This document shows, piece by piece, positions 1 to 10,871 of a DNA stretch of 63,862 nucleotides; position 1 is the stretch's first letter; each line of letters starts with the position of its first letter. Below the pieces are notes generated by a model that made no database searches, had not been told where the DNA came from, and saw only the letters and a list, made by a program, of their open reading frames with translations. Made by a program: the position numbers and the translations under genes. The stretch lies in NCBI GenBank assembly GCA_001577635.1, contig LSBP01000014.1, positions 1 through 63,862 on the forward strand, written 5' to 3'. Source of the DNA: Halomonadaceae bacterium T82-2. Its GTDB lineage: Bacteria; Pseudomonadota; Gammaproteobacteria; Pseudomonadales; Halomonadaceae.

Positions 1-299
1 CCCGACGTGTCAAGCGGCGTTTTTCGTCGTGGCGATCGGTGAAAACCGATCCCGCGGCGGCCGCCGGCCTGCCGAATCGTGGGAGAGCATTCTAGGCGTT
101 TCGAAGCGCTCTGGCAAGGGCGATTTTCATCGCCGCCTTCCAGAAACCTTCGAGGAAACAACCACTTGCTTCTCCTCTCCACCGCCGGCGACGTGTCCCG
201 TCGTCGGCAGCGGATGCGTACTTTACGGATCACAACGGCGGGATGCAAGCCCTTTCTTGCGACCAGGGTCGAAAAAAATCGACCACCCCGCCACACGTC
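1..299. other. non-coding left edge
   Basis: No convincing gene is visible here; the ORFs that cross it have no start context and look like GC-rich shadows. It lies downstream of the dld stop codon. A short perfect hairpin, GATCGGT-gaaa-ACCGATC, sits at 34-51 but has no T-run, so I do not call it a terminator. Confidence 0.5.
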
Positions 300-3161
300 C
301 TATTCTGCCGCGCTTTCCGCCGCCTCCCGCGGGCGCCCGACCTCGTCGACCAGCGACAGGATCGAACGGTAGGGAATGCCGCCGTGGGCCGCCAGGCCGA
401 TCTCGCAGGTCCTCGAGTTGGAGTAGCCCACCTCGCAGCCGGCGACCGCCTCGGCCAGCCCCGTCAGCGCCGAGGCATTGAGCTCCGGCACCTGCAGGCC
501 CTTGTCACCGGCGAAGCCGCAGCAGGTGATCTCCGGCGGCACCACCACCTCCTCGGCACAGGCCCGGGCCAGGGCGATGAAGGTGTCGGCCAGCCCCATG
601 CGCGTACTCGAGCAGGTGACATGCACGGCGACACGCGCCTTCTTGGGCGTGATGGCAAGCCGCGGCAGCACCTGGTCATGCACAAAGCCCACCGGCTCGT
701 GCAGCGCGAGACGCGCATCCAGGGTTTCCTGCATGCGCAGCGTGCAGGGGCTGGTGTCACAGAGAACCGGATAGCGGCCGTTCTCGCTGGCGGCCAGCAG
801 GGCGGCGTTGAGTTCACCCGCCTTGCGGTCGGCTTCCGCGAACTGCCCCTTGGACTGAAATGCCATGCCGCAGCACTGCCCGCCCAGCGATTCCGGCAGG
901 ATGACCTCGAAACCCGCCTTGTCGAGCAGCGACAGCGTCACCTCCATCACCGAGCGCGTCTCGTCATCGCCTCGCGAGCGACCGAACACCCGTGTCGCAC
1001 ACGAGGGCAGATAGACCACTCGGGGCGCCCCCGGCTTCTCGCGGCGCGGCCGGTCGAGCACGCGCACCGGTGCCGCGTCCGGCAGCGTCGGCAGCCACTG
1101 CGGCAGGCGCTGTCCGCTGGCCCGCCGCAGCGTGCCGGTGAACCGTGTCATCGCCGGCGTACCCAGTAGCCCATGCGTCATGTCGGCGGCCTTAAGCGCC
1201 CCGCGGGCCAGCTGCGTCACGCCATTGAAATGGGCACCGAGACGATGCGCCATCCCCGCCTTGCCGGCCTGGTGGTCGTGCCGCCACGCCCGCACCAAAT
1301 CGCCAGTATTGATGCCCACCGGGCACTGGGTCGCACACAGCCCGTCGGCCGCACAGGTATCGATGCCGTCGTAGACATACCCCTCGCGCAGCGTTGCCAG
1401 CCGTTCGCGGGCCTCGGCGTCGGCCTGCTCGCCCAGGGCCTCGAGCCGGGCCATCTCGCGACGCACGACGATCCGCTGGCGCGGCGTCAGCGTCAGGGCC
1501 CGCGACGGGCACACCGACTCGCAGAAGCCGCACTCGATACAGGTATCGACAATCGGGTCGGCGGCCGGCAGCGGCTTGAGGTTCTCCAGATGCAAGGTCG
1601 GGTTGCGACTCAGGATCACCTCGGGGTTGAGCAGGTTCCCGGGGTCGAACAGTGCCTTGATCGCCCACATCAGGGCATAGGCCTCGGTGCCCCACTCGCG
1701 CTCGACGAAGGGCGCCATGTTGCGCCCGGTACCGTGTTCGGCCTTGAGCGAGCCGCCATACTCGACCGCCACGAGCTGCGCCACGTCCTCCATCAGCGCC
1801 CGGTAGCGCTCGGTCTCGCCCGGCTTCTCGAACCCCTGGGGGAAGACGAAGTGCAGGTTGCCCTCCAGCGCATGACCGAAAAGGATCGCCTGAGCGTAGC
1901 CGTGGCGGCGGAACACTTCGGTGAGCGCCAGCACGCCTTCGTCGAGACGCTCGACCGGGAAGGCGACATCCTCGATCACCACCGTGGTGCCGACCTCACG
2001 CACGGCCCCCACCGCCGGAAACAGCCCCTTGCGGATCTTCCAGTAGAGGGCGTACTGCGCCGGGTCGCGGGTGAAGACCACCGGCTCCAGCGTGGCCACC
2101 CCCTGCAGGGCCGCCTGCACCGCCTCGATGCGCGCGGCCAGCTGCCCGGCATCGTCGCCGCGCACATCGACGAGCAGTGCCGCGGCTCCCTCGGGCAGGG
2201 TCGCCAGCGCCTCCGGCATGCCGGGCTGGTCGGCCACCGAGCGCAGCGCCGCCCGGTCCATCAGCTCCACCGCCGAGACCGGCGTGGCCTTGAGCGCGAT
2301 GGTCGCCCGGCAGGTGGTCGCCATGTCGGGGAAGAAGATCAGCGCCGCCGCCTTCTCGGGCTCGTCGGGCACGGTGTCGTAGGTGATGGCGCTGATGAAG
2401 CCCAGCGTGCCCTCGGAGCCGATCATCAGGCGCGTCAGGATATCCAGGCCGTCGCGGTAGTCGACCAGGCTGTTGAGCGCATAGCCGGTGGTGTTCTTCA
2501 GCCGGTACTTGTGACGGATCTTCTCGGCGAGGGCCGTATTGGCCCGCGTCTCGCGCCCCAGCCGCTCCAGCTCGTCGAGCAGCTTGTCGTGCGAATCCCT
2601 GAAGGCCGCCACGCTGTCCGGGTCGGCGGTATCCAGGCAGGTGCCGTCGGCCAGCACCACTCGCAGGTCGCGCAGGGTGCGATAGCTGTTCTGCGCCGTG
2701 CCGCAGCACATGCCCGAGGCGTTGTTGGCGGCGATGCCGCCGATCATGCAGCTGCCGATCGACGCCGGGTCGGGACCGATCTTGCGCCCGTACGGCGCCA
2801 GCAGCTGATTGGCCCGGGCGCCGATGATTCCCGGTTGCAGGCGGATCGCTCGCCCCGCGTCGAGAATCGCGTACTCGCGCCAGCCCTGGTTGAGCTGGAT
2901 CAGCACCGAATCACCGACGGCCTGGCCGGACAGCGAGGTGCCCGCGGCGCGAAACGTCATCGGCAGCCCGCGCTCCCGGCAGGCGCGCATCACGACACCC
3001 AGCTCCGCCTCGTCGAGAGGGCGCACCACCAACTGCGGAATCAGCCGGTAGAAGCTGGCATCGGAACCATAGGCCAGCAGGCGCAGCGGATCATGGATCA
3101 GGCGCTCGTCGGGCAGCGTTTCGCGCAGCGCCTCGAGCAGGTCACGATAGGCCGGCGTCAT
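300..3161 (-). CDS. dld: FAD/Fe-S D-lactate dehydrogenase (quinone-type)
   Basis: A 953-residue fused flavo-iron-sulfur oxidoreductase, probably the respiratory D-lactate dehydrogenase of the Pseudomonas Dld type. The order is an FAD_binding_4 (PCMH) domain at about 35-215 with RAAGTSLSGQ and GGIAANNASG, an FAD-linked oxidase C-terminal domain at about 260-520, two 4Fe-4S motifs at about 540-552 (CIECGFCESVCPS) and 600-612 (CAADGLCATQCP), and a C-terminal cysteine-rich region ending in CCGFAGDKG. It is the last gene of the lactate operon and its ATG overlaps the lutC stop by 4 bp (ATGA), so translation is coupled. Related FAD/Fe-S enzymes act on 2-hydroxyglutarate or glycolate; the lutABC and lldR neighbours favour D-lactate. 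Family is certain, substrate is inferred. Confidence 0.88.
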   Translation of the reverse strand: MTPAYRDLLEALRETLPDERLIHDPLRLLAYGSDASFYRLIPQLVVRPLDEAELGVVMRACRERGLPMTFRAAGTSLSGQAVGDSVLIQLNQGWREYAILDAGRAIRLQPGIIGARANQLLAPYGRKIGPDPASIGSCMIGGIAANNASGMCCGTAQNSYRTLRDLRVVLADGTCLDTADPDSVAAFRDSHDKLLDELERLGRETRANTALAEKIRHKYRLKNTTGYALNSLVDYRDGLDILTRLMIGSEGTLGFISAITYDTVPDEPEKAAALIFFPDMATTCRATIALKATPVSAVELMDRAALRSVADQPGMPEALATLPEGAAALLVDVRGDDAGQLAARIEAVQAALQGVATLEPVVFTRDPAQYALYWKIRKGLFPAVGAVREVGTTVVIEDVAFPVERLDEGVLALTEVFRRHGYAQAILFGHALEGNLHFVFPQGFEKPGETERYRALMEDVAQLVAVEYGGSLKAEHGTGRNMAPFVEREWGTEAYALMWAIKALFDPGNLLNPEVILSRNPTLHLENLKPLPAADPIVDTCIECGFCESVCPSRALTLTPRQRIVVRREMARLEALGEQADAEARERLATLREGYVYDGIDTCAADGLCATQCPVGINTGDLVRAWRHDHQAGKAGMAHRLGAHFNGVTQLARGALKAADMTHGLLGTPAMTRFTGTLRRASGQRLPQWLPTLPDAAPVRVLDRPRREKPGAPRVVYLPSCATRVFGRSRGDDETRSVMEVTLSLLDKAGFEVILPESLGGQCCGMAFQSKGQFAEADRKAGELNAALLAASENGRYPVLCDTSPCTLRMQETLDARLALHEPVGFVHDQVLPRLAITPKKARVAVHVTCSSTRMGLADTFIALARACAEEVVVPPEITCCGFAGDKGLQVPELNASALTGLAEAVAGCEVGYSNSRTCEIGLAAHGGIPYRSILSLVDEVGRPREAAESAAE

Positions 3162-3838
3162 GCGTCCGCCTGCCCGGGGGCGTCAGCATGGCGCACGATC
3201 ACCACCAGTTCGCGAGGGCCGTGGACCCCGTAGGCCAGCGTCTGCTCGATGTCCGCGGTCTTGCTGGGCCCGGAGATCAGCAGCGCATTGGTGGGCATGC
3301 CCTGCGCCCAGCCGTGAGCCTCGACCACGTCGAAGAAGGTGTCCTCGATGGTCTCGGCGTCCAGCACGGCGATGTGCAGCGGCGGCACCAGGCTCAGCCG
3401 GCGCGGCTCGTCGGGGGTCGGCCACAGCCACAGGCTGCCGGTCTCGGCGATGGCACCCCGGGTCGAGGTCAGGCCGGCCTCCAGCGTCTCGAACTGCTCG
3501 CGACTCCAGGCCGCAATATCACGGTCGGCATCGACCAGCATCACGCCGCCGTCGGCCAGCGCCGCCCGCGCCTCGACGGCGACCGGGTGTTCGCGCCCCA
3601 CACCGAGTCGGGTCACGCCCTTGTCGCGCAGGACGGCGGCCAGGGCCTGCGTCCATTCGCCCCGCGCGGCGTGATGCACCTCGCCGTGCACCGCGGTGAT
3701 CATCGACTCGAAACGCGCCAGCCGCTCGGCGGGCGTCCAGCCGCGCCCGGTCATCACCGAGAAGTCGCTCTCGGGCGCACTCAGCGCCCCGTCGGCACGT
3801 TCGCGCAGGCGCTTGAGAATGGTCTCGCGGGCACTCAT
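3158..3838 (-). CDS. lutC: L-lactate utilization protein LutC/LldG (LUD domain)
   Basis: A 226-residue LUD-domain protein, the third subunit of the LutABC (LldEFG) L-lactate oxidation system that converts L-lactate to pyruvate. The C-terminal half carries the family segments AIAETGSLWL and the final HGPRELVVIVR strand. The ATG at 3838 was chosen because it overlaps the lutB stop as ATGA, the same junction used throughout this operon; reading farther upstream only runs antisense-like sequence out of frame with lutB. How LutC contributes to catalysis is not established in general. Confidence 0.9.
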   Translation of the reverse strand: MSARETILKRLRERADGALSAPESDFSVMTGRGWTPAERLARFESMITAVHGEVHHAARGEWTQALAAVLRDKGVTRLGVGREHPVAVEARAALADGGVMLVDADRDIAAWSREQFETLEAGLTSTRGAIAETGSLWLWPTPDEPRRLSLVPPLHIAVLDAETIEDTFFDVVEAHGWAQGMPTNALLISGPSKTADIEQTLAYGVHGPRELVVIVRHADAPGQADA

Positions 3839-5277
3839 GACTCGCTCTCCCCGGTGGTGTCGTGGTCCTGGCGATGGCGCTTGACCAACGCATGCAGCGT
3901 GGTCGATGCCGGCTTCGGTGCGGTGCGGTAGTCGGTCCAGGGACGCAGCGTCGACGGCGCCAGCCCGCGCAGCTTGCCGGCCATGCCGGTACCGGCCCGC
4001 CAGGCCCCGGGATGGGTGGCCAGCCACTGCCAGCTCTTCCAGGCGAACACCTCCTTGCGGTTGCGCTTGACCCCGGCCCCCGGCACGTTGCCGCGCCCCT
4101 CGCCGACCGACTCCTTGCGCAGCCGCACCAGCAGATCGGGAATCGGAATCTTCACCGGACACACCTCGCCGCAGGCCCCGCACAGGCTCGACGCGCTGGG
4201 CAGGTCGCGGGTCGCCTCCAGGCCCATCAGGTGCGGCATCAGGATCTTGCCGATCGGCCCCGGATAGGTGGTGCCGTAGGTATGCCCGCCCACCCGGGTG
4301 TAGACCGGACAGTGGTTCATGCACGCCCCGCAGCGGATGCAGCGCAGGGTGTCGAGCAGCTCGTCGTCCTGGTAGATGGCCGAGCGCCCGTTGTCGACCA
4401 GCACCAGGTGGACCTCCTCGGGCCCATCATGCTCGTCCGCCCGGCGCGGCCCGGAGATCATGTTGAAGTAGGTGGTCACCGGCTGGCCGGTCGCCGAACG
4501 GGTCAGCAGCGCATAGAGCGGCGGCACGTCGCGCAGCTGCTCGACCACCTTCTCGATGCCGGTCACCGCGATGTGCACCGGCGGCACCGTGGTGGTCATG
4601 CGGCCGTTGCCCTCGTTCTCGACCAGGCACAGCGTGCCGGTCTCGGCGACCGCGAAGTTGACCCCCGAGATCCCCACGTCGGCGGCCATGAAGCGCTCGC
4701 GCAGCTGGGCACGCGCCGCCGCGGTCATGGCGTCCACGTCGCGGGTACGCTCGGTGCCGGTCTTGTCGTGGAGGATGTCCGAGATCTCGTCGGTGTTGAG
4801 GTGGATCGCCGGCATGATGATGTGCGAGGGCGTCTGCTCGTTGAGCTGCACGAGGTACTCGCCGAGATCCGACTCCAGCGCCTCGATGCCCGCCGCCTCG
4901 AGATGCGCATTGAGGTGCATCTCCTCGGAGACCATCGACTTGCCCTTGATCACCGCCTTCGCCTCGCGCGCCTGGCAGATCTCGCGGACGATGCGGCAGG
5001 CCTCGTCACCGTCGCCGGCCCAGTGCACGCGGATGCCGTTGGCCTGGCAGTTGGCCTCGAGCTGCTCGAGCAGGTCCGGCAGGCGGGACAGCGCGCGCAG
5101 GCGAATGTTGGCGCCCAGCTCGCGCAGCGTCTCCACGTCCCACTCGCTGAAGACGCTGCGCCGCTTGTCCATCAGCCCGTCCATGGCGCGCCGGAAATTG
5201 CTGCGGATCTGCGGGTTGCCCAGCGCGTCATGCGCCTGGCGATGGAAGGCCTGCGGGGTATAGGTCTGAACGCTCAT
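3835..5277 (-). CDS. lutB: L-lactate utilization iron-sulfur protein LutB/LldF
   Basis: A 480-residue iron-sulfur protein of the LutABC complex. It has an N-terminal LUD domain at about 70-300, then two ferredoxin-like clusters at about 310-325 (CIRCGACMNHCP) and 360-370 (CGACGEVCPV), followed by a C-terminal lactate-utilization tail. It probably passes electrons from L-lactate oxidation toward the quinone pool in the cytoplasm or at the membrane. The start at 5277 (MSVQTYTPQ) overlaps the lutA stop by 4 bp; a longer reading to 5790 would overlap lutA by over 500 bp and is rejected. All catalytic-looking cysteines are present. Confidence 0.92.
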   Translation of the reverse strand: MSVQTYTPQAFHRQAHDALGNPQIRSNFRRAMDGLMDKRRSVFSEWDVETLRELGANIRLRALSRLPDLLEQLEANCQANGIRVHWAGDGDEACRIVREICQAREAKAVIKGKSMVSEEMHLNAHLEAAGIEALESDLGEYLVQLNEQTPSHIIMPAIHLNTDEISDILHDKTGTERTRDVDAMTAAARAQLRERFMAADVGISGVNFAVAETGTLCLVENEGNGRMTTTVPPVHIAVTGIEKVVEQLRDVPPLYALLTRSATGQPVTTYFNMISGPRRADEHDGPEEVHLVLVDNGRSAIYQDDELLDTLRCIRCGACMNHCPVYTRVGGHTYGTTYPGPIGKILMPHLMGLEATRDLPSASSLCGACGEVCPVKIPIPDLLVRLRKESVGEGRGNVPGAGVKRNRKEVFAWKSWQWLATHPGAWRAGTGMAGKLRGLAPSTLRPWTDYRTAPKPASTTLHALVKRHRQDHDTTGESES

Positions 5278-6029
5278 GAGGTGCGCCTCCACAGATAGCT
5301 GGCGATGTGTTCGCCACGCACCGGGCGCTGCTGCTGCTCGAGGTGGCCGTCGATGTTCATCAGGCAGCCGCAGTCCGAGGTCACGAAGTGCTCGGCGCCG
5401 GCCTCCTCGATGGCGCGCGCCTTGTCGTCGACCATCGCCCCCGAGACTTCCGGGTGGCGTACCGCGAAGGTCCCGCCGAAGCCGCAGCACTCCGCCGCGC
5501 GCGCCTGCTCGACCAGCTCCACGTGCTCGAGCTGGCCGAGCAGCGCCGGGCCGGTGTCGGCCACCCCCATCTCGCGTCGGGCACTGCACGAGGTGTGCAT
5601 CGCCACGCGCTGCGGCTCGCCGCGATCGGTCAGCGTCACATGGCAGACATGCACCAGGAACTCGGTCAGCTCGAAGATCCGCCCGGCCAGCTCGCGGGCC
5701 TGCGCCTCGCGCCCGGTGCCGGCGAACAGCTGCGGGTAATGGGTACGCATCATCCCGCCGCACGACCCGGAGGGCACGATCACCGGCCACGGCTCGGGGA
5801 ACAGGTCGAGCTGCGCGGCCGCCACCGCCCGGGCCTCGTCATGGTAGCCGGAGGTGTAGGCCGGCTGGCCGCAACAGGTCTGGTCGTCGGGAAACACCAC
5901 CTCGATGCCCTCCCGCTCGAGCAGGCGGATGCCGTCGAGCCCGGCGCCGGGATAGAAGAGATCGATCAGACAGGTGCCATAGAAGTACACCTTGTCCGGC
6001 CTGGGGGGGTATTGCTTGAGTGGCGTCAT
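5274..6029 (-). CDS. lutA: L-lactate utilization protein LutA/LldE (CCG domains)
   Basis: A 251-residue cysteine-rich protein with two CCG domains: TCCGQPAYTSG near residue 52 and ECCGFGGTF near 185, plus SGSCGG between them. This is the first gene of the lutABC-dld operon and part of the LUD-type L-lactate dehydrogenase, which replaces the flavin LldD enzyme of E. coli. The 5' flank holds the divergent lldR gene and two LldR-type operators, so expression is probably induced by lactate. No lactate permease gene is visible in the window. Confidence 0.92.
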   Translation of the reverse strand: MTPLKQYPPRPDKVYFYGTCLIDLFYPGAGLDGIRLLEREGIEVVFPDDQTCCGQPAYTSGYHDEARAVAAAQLDLFPEPWPVIVPSGSCGGMMRTHYPQLFAGTGREAQARELAGRIFELTEFLVHVCHVTLTDRGEPQRVAMHTSCSARREMGVADTGPALLGQLEHVELVEQARAAECCGFGGTFAVRHPEVSGAMVDDKARAIEEAGAEHFVTSDCGCLMNIDGHLEQQQRPVRGEHIASYLWRRTS

Positions 6030-6091
6030 GTCCTCTCCTCGAGCCAGTTGCGTCGCGACCCGGGCACCGCGCCGCGCTGGCGCCGAGCTCT

Positions 6092-6108
6092 AATTGGTAA
6101 AACCAATT
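6092..6108. promoter_or_regulatory. LldR-type operator, copy 1
   Basis: A perfect 17-bp palindrome, AATTGGT-AAA-ACCAATT, matching the TGGT-N3-ACCA core of the FadR subfamily of GntR regulators to which LldR belongs. It lies about 13-29 bp downstream of the predicted lutA transcription start, a roadblock position. An identical copy lies exactly 200 bp away. Confidence 0.85.
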
Positions 6109-6127
6109 GACAATTGATGTTGGGGAA

Positions 6128-6156
6128 CCTTATGGGCAAGGTTAGGCGAGAGTCAA
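6128..6156 (-). promoter_or_regulatory. candidate sigma-70 promoter of lutABC-dld
   Basis: On the minus strand TTGACT (6156-6151) is followed after 16 bp by CATAAG (4 of 6 matches to the -10). The implied start near 6121 places operator copy 1 just inside the transcript. Spacing is slightly short, so this is a candidate only. Confidence 0.4.
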
Positions 6157-6291
6157 ACGTCAGCGTAACAAACTCGCCGTCCGACGCTTTAGACTTTGGT
6201 ATTGCCTGCCCGAGCGGCAACGGCAACTTGTTGTCATACCACTGAAATCCCCTGTCTCCAGCGAGGTTGCGAGCGCCCGGCATCTCGCTAG

Positions 6292-6308
6292 AATTGGTAA
6301 AACCAATT
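6292..6308. promoter_or_regulatory. LldR-type operator, copy 2
   Basis: The same 17-bp palindrome as at 6092-6108, without a mismatch. It lies about 90 bp upstream of the lldR start and overlaps a TTGACA hexamer at 6308-6313, so it could repress lldR itself while also looping to copy 1. The paired arrangement recalls the two lld operators described for E. coli. Confidence 0.85.
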
Positions 6309-6399
6309 TGACATTAGCCGCCCCGTCACGCCTTTGACACAATCTGTCGACCGCTCGCGACAGGGCGGGCCCAGCCACCCGGTATCCCGAGAACACGTC

Positions 6400-7185
6400 A
6401 TGGTCTATCAGCCGGTCCGACAACCGCGTATCGCCGACGTCATCACCGAACGCCTCGAGTCGATGATCCTCGAGGGCAGCCTGGCGCCGGGCCAGCGACT
6501 GCCGTCGGAACGCGAACTGGCCGAGCGCTTCGGCGTGTCGCGCCCCTCGCTGCGCGAGGCGATCCAGAAGCTCTCGGCCCGCGGCCTGCTGAGCAGCCGT
6601 CAGGGCGGCGGCACCTTCGTCAGCGAGGAACTCAAGAGCGGCTATAGCGACCCGCTGCTGGAGATGCTCTCGCGCCACGGCGAGTTCCATCTCGACCTGC
6701 TCGAGTTCCGCGACGCCCTGGAAGGCATCGCCGCCTATTACGCGGCCCTGCGCTCCACCCCGGCCGACAAGGAACTGCTGATCCGGCGCTTCGAGGAGCT
6801 CCAGGCCAGCTACGCCGAGCCGGCGCTGCAGGACGACCCCAATCGCGAGGCCAAGGCCGACGCCGCCTTCCACCTGGCGATCGCCGAGGCAGGGCACAAC
6901 GTGCTGCTGCTGCATACCATCCGCGGCATCTTCCACCTGCTGGAGAAGAGCATCGTCTCCAACCTGGCGCACCTGTTCGAGAAGCCGGGTTCCCGCGAGC
7001 AGCTGATGACCCAGCACCGCGCGCTGCTCGATGCCATCCTCGAGGGCCGTCCGGAGGACGCCCGCCTGCTGGCCCACGAGCACCTGGTGTTCGTCGAGGA
7101 AGGGCTGCTCGAACTGGAGCGCGCCGAGACCCGCGCCCAGCGTGCCCTGCGCCGCGCCCAGGCCCTGCCCGAACGCGGCGACTGA
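6400..7185 (+). CDS. lldR: GntR/FadR-family lactate regulator LldR
   Basis: A 261-residue transcription factor with an N-terminal winged helix-turn-helix at about 10-75 (LPSERELAERFGVSRPSLRE, then SRQGGGTFV) and an all-helical FCD ligand-binding domain behind it. The start at 6400 (MVYQPVRQPR) matches the usual N-terminus of the family; a longer TTG reading from 6334 adds residues with no family character and overlaps the operator region. It diverges from lutABC-dld and is flanked by two matching operators, so it most likely represses the lactate genes until L-lactate binds. Confidence 0.87.
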   Translation: MVYQPVRQPRIADVITERLESMILEGSLAPGQRLPSERELAERFGVSRPSLREAIQKLSARGLLSSRQGGGTFVSEELKSGYSDPLLEMLSRHGEFHLDLLEFRDALEGIAAYYAALRSTPADKELLIRRFEELQASYAEPALQDDPNREAKADAAFHLAIAEAGHNVLLLHTIRGIFHLLEKSIVSNLAHLFEKPGSREQLMTQHRALLDAILEGRPEDARLLAHEHLVFVEEGLLELERAETRAQRALRRAQALPERGD

Positions 7186-7208
7186 TTCCACGAGCCCGAG
7201 GAGCGCCC

Positions 7209-9465
7209 ATGCAGGCCACCCGCTTGCCCAGACGCTGGCGTCGACTGTTGCTGCTGCTGGTCCCGCTGGGGCTGGCCCTGAGCGTCTGGCAGGTCTCGCT
7301 GCTGGCCCGCGAGGAAGCGCTCGATGCCCTGTACGCCGAGGGTCGCAACGAGCTGCGGCTGTCCGCCGCCGGCGTCTCCGCCTACCTGTCGCGCCACGAC
7401 TACCTGCCGCACCTGCTGGCCAGCCGCGAGGCCGTGCGCTACGCCGTCACCCACCCCGACGATCCGGCGGCGGTGATGCGCCTCAACCGCCTGTTCGACG
7501 ACTTCCGCGGCATTGCCGATGTCTCCGACATCTACCTGCTCGACGCCACCGGCACCACGCTCGCCGCCAGCAACTGGAACCTGCCGCACAGCTTCGTCGG
7601 CCAGAACTACGGCTTTCGTCCCTACTTCCTCGACGCCATGCAGGGGCGGATGGGGCGCTTCTACGGCCTGGGCACGCAATCCGGCGAGCGCGGCTACTAC
7701 TTCTCGGCGCCGGTGCGCGTCACCGATGCCCGGGGCGGGCATATCGCCGGGGTGCTGGTGGTCAAAGTGCTGGTCGCGCCGCTGGAGGCCAACTGGACGA
7801 GCCTCAACGGCGAACTGCTGGTCAGCGACGAACACGGCGTGGTGTTCATGGCCAGCTCGCCGGGGCTGCGCCTGGCCAGCCTGCGTCCGCTGCAGGCCGG
7901 CGAGCGCGAGCGCCTGAACGCCACGCGCCGCTACGACGGCGCCCACCTGCCGCTCCTGGACCTGACTCGCCTGGGCCGGCGCCGCGACGGCTCGCGCCTG
8001 ATGACCTTTGCCGCCGGCCCGCTGGAGGGGGAGCGCTTCCTCTCGGTGACCCGCGAGCTGCCGGCCCTGAACTGGCAGATGCGCATGCTCAAGCCGCTGC
8101 ACTCCCTGGAAAGCGCCCAGTGGCAGGCCGGCATGCTGGCCGCCGGGCTCTACGGCGTGGTGATCCTCGCCGGCGGCATCGGCTGGCAGCGCTGGCGCCT
8201 GCGCCGGGAGCGCGAGCTGTTCGCCAGTCGCGAGCGTCGGGCCCTGGCCGAGGGGCAGGCCCGGGTGCGCGGCATCATCGACCGCACCCGCGCCGGCCTG
8301 CTGGTGCTCGACGAGCATGCCGCCCTGACCTACCTCAACCCCACCGCCCAAGCGCTGTTCGGCCAGACGCCGCAGAGCGTCGAGGGGCGCCACCTCACCG
8401 AGCTGCTCGCGCCGGCCGATGCGCGCAGCATCGCCGCCCTGCGCCACGCCCGCCAGTCGCCGGCCATCGAGGTGCTGGCCCTGCGCCCCGGCGGCGACGG
8501 CATTCCCCTGGAGCTCACCGTCAGCCGGCTGGTCAGCCCCCACGGCCAGCGCTGGCTGGCCACGGTGTTCGACATCAGCGAACGCAAGGCCCAGGAACAC
8601 GCCCTGGCCCGCGCCCGCGACCAGCTGGAGCAACGAGTCGCCGAGCGCACCCGCGATCTGCTGGCCTCCAACCAGCGGCTGTCCTCGGAGATCGACGAGC
8701 GCAAGCGCGCCGAGGCCAGTCTGCGCCAGACCCAGGACGAGCTGGTCCAGGCCGCCAAGCTGGCGGTCCTCGGCCAGATGGCGGCGGGCATCAACCACGA
8801 GCTCAATCAGCCGCTGGCGGCGATCCGCGCCTACGCCGAGAATGCCCGGACCTTCATCGAGCGCGGCCGCCACGAGACCGCCGACGCCAACCTCGAGCAG
8901 ATCGTCGAGCTCACCGCACGGATGGCCGAGATCAGCGCCCAGCTCAAGCAGTTCTCGCGCAGAAGCGGCGACAACCTGGCCCCCGTCTCCGTGCAGGCGA
9001 GCTTCGGCTACGCCCTGCGCCTGTACCGCTCGCGGCTGGTCGATGCCGGGGTGACGATCACCCGTGACTGGCCGCCCGGCGATGTCTGGGTGCATGCCGA
9101 CCTGGTGCGCCTCGAGCAGGTGCTGGTCAACCTGATCGGCAACGCCCTGCAGGCGATGAGCGAGACGCCCGAGCCGCACCTGTGGCTGCGCATCCGGCCC
9201 GGCGAGACGGTGCGCATCGAGGTGCGCGACAATGGTCCGGGCATCGCCGAGGATCACCTCGGCCGGGTCTTCGAGCCCTTCTTCACCACCAAGGCCACCG
9301 GCAAGGGGCTGGGCCTGGGGCTGTCGATCTCGGCGCGCATCATCGACGACCTGGGCGGCCAGCTCGACGCCGGCAACGTCGCGTCCGGCGGCGCCTGCTT
9401 CACCATCACCCTGCCGGCCTGTGCCGCGCCGGCCACCGCCGAGCCGCCCCCCGAGGAGGAACGCC

Positions 9466-9473
<8 letters not shown>
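7209..9473 (+). CDS. dctB: C4-dicarboxylate sensor histidine kinase DctB
   Basis: A 754-residue membrane sensor kinase. The first transmembrane helix is at about 12-30, a periplasmic double-PAS (dCache-like) sensor follows to about 300, and the second helix is near 303-322. A cytoplasmic PAS domain at about 340-455, a coiled coil at about 465-515, the HisKA domain with His530 in GINHELNQPLAAIRAYAENA and an HATPase domain (DNGPGI, GLGLGLSI) complete it. It overlaps dctD by 8 bp. The extra cytoplasmic PAS is not present in the classical rhizobial protein. Target: dctPQM at 16-19 kb is the likely one. Confidence 0.88.
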
Positions 9474-10851
<1,378 letters not shown>

Positions 10852-10871
10852 GCGGGCTTACTGCCGCACGC

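Noticed and set aside
34-51. Hairpin GATCGGT/ACCGATC at the left edge
   Set aside because: Short stem without T-run and no gene end next to it; not called as a terminator.
1173-3233. A 686-codon plus-strand frame opposite dld
   Set aside because: Antisense shadow of a well-supported gene, with Arg/Gly/His/Gln-rich composition and no domain.
6334-6399. Upstream TTG start for lldR
   Set aside because: The extension has no family match and begins directly at the operator-promoter region; ATG at 6400 fits homologues.
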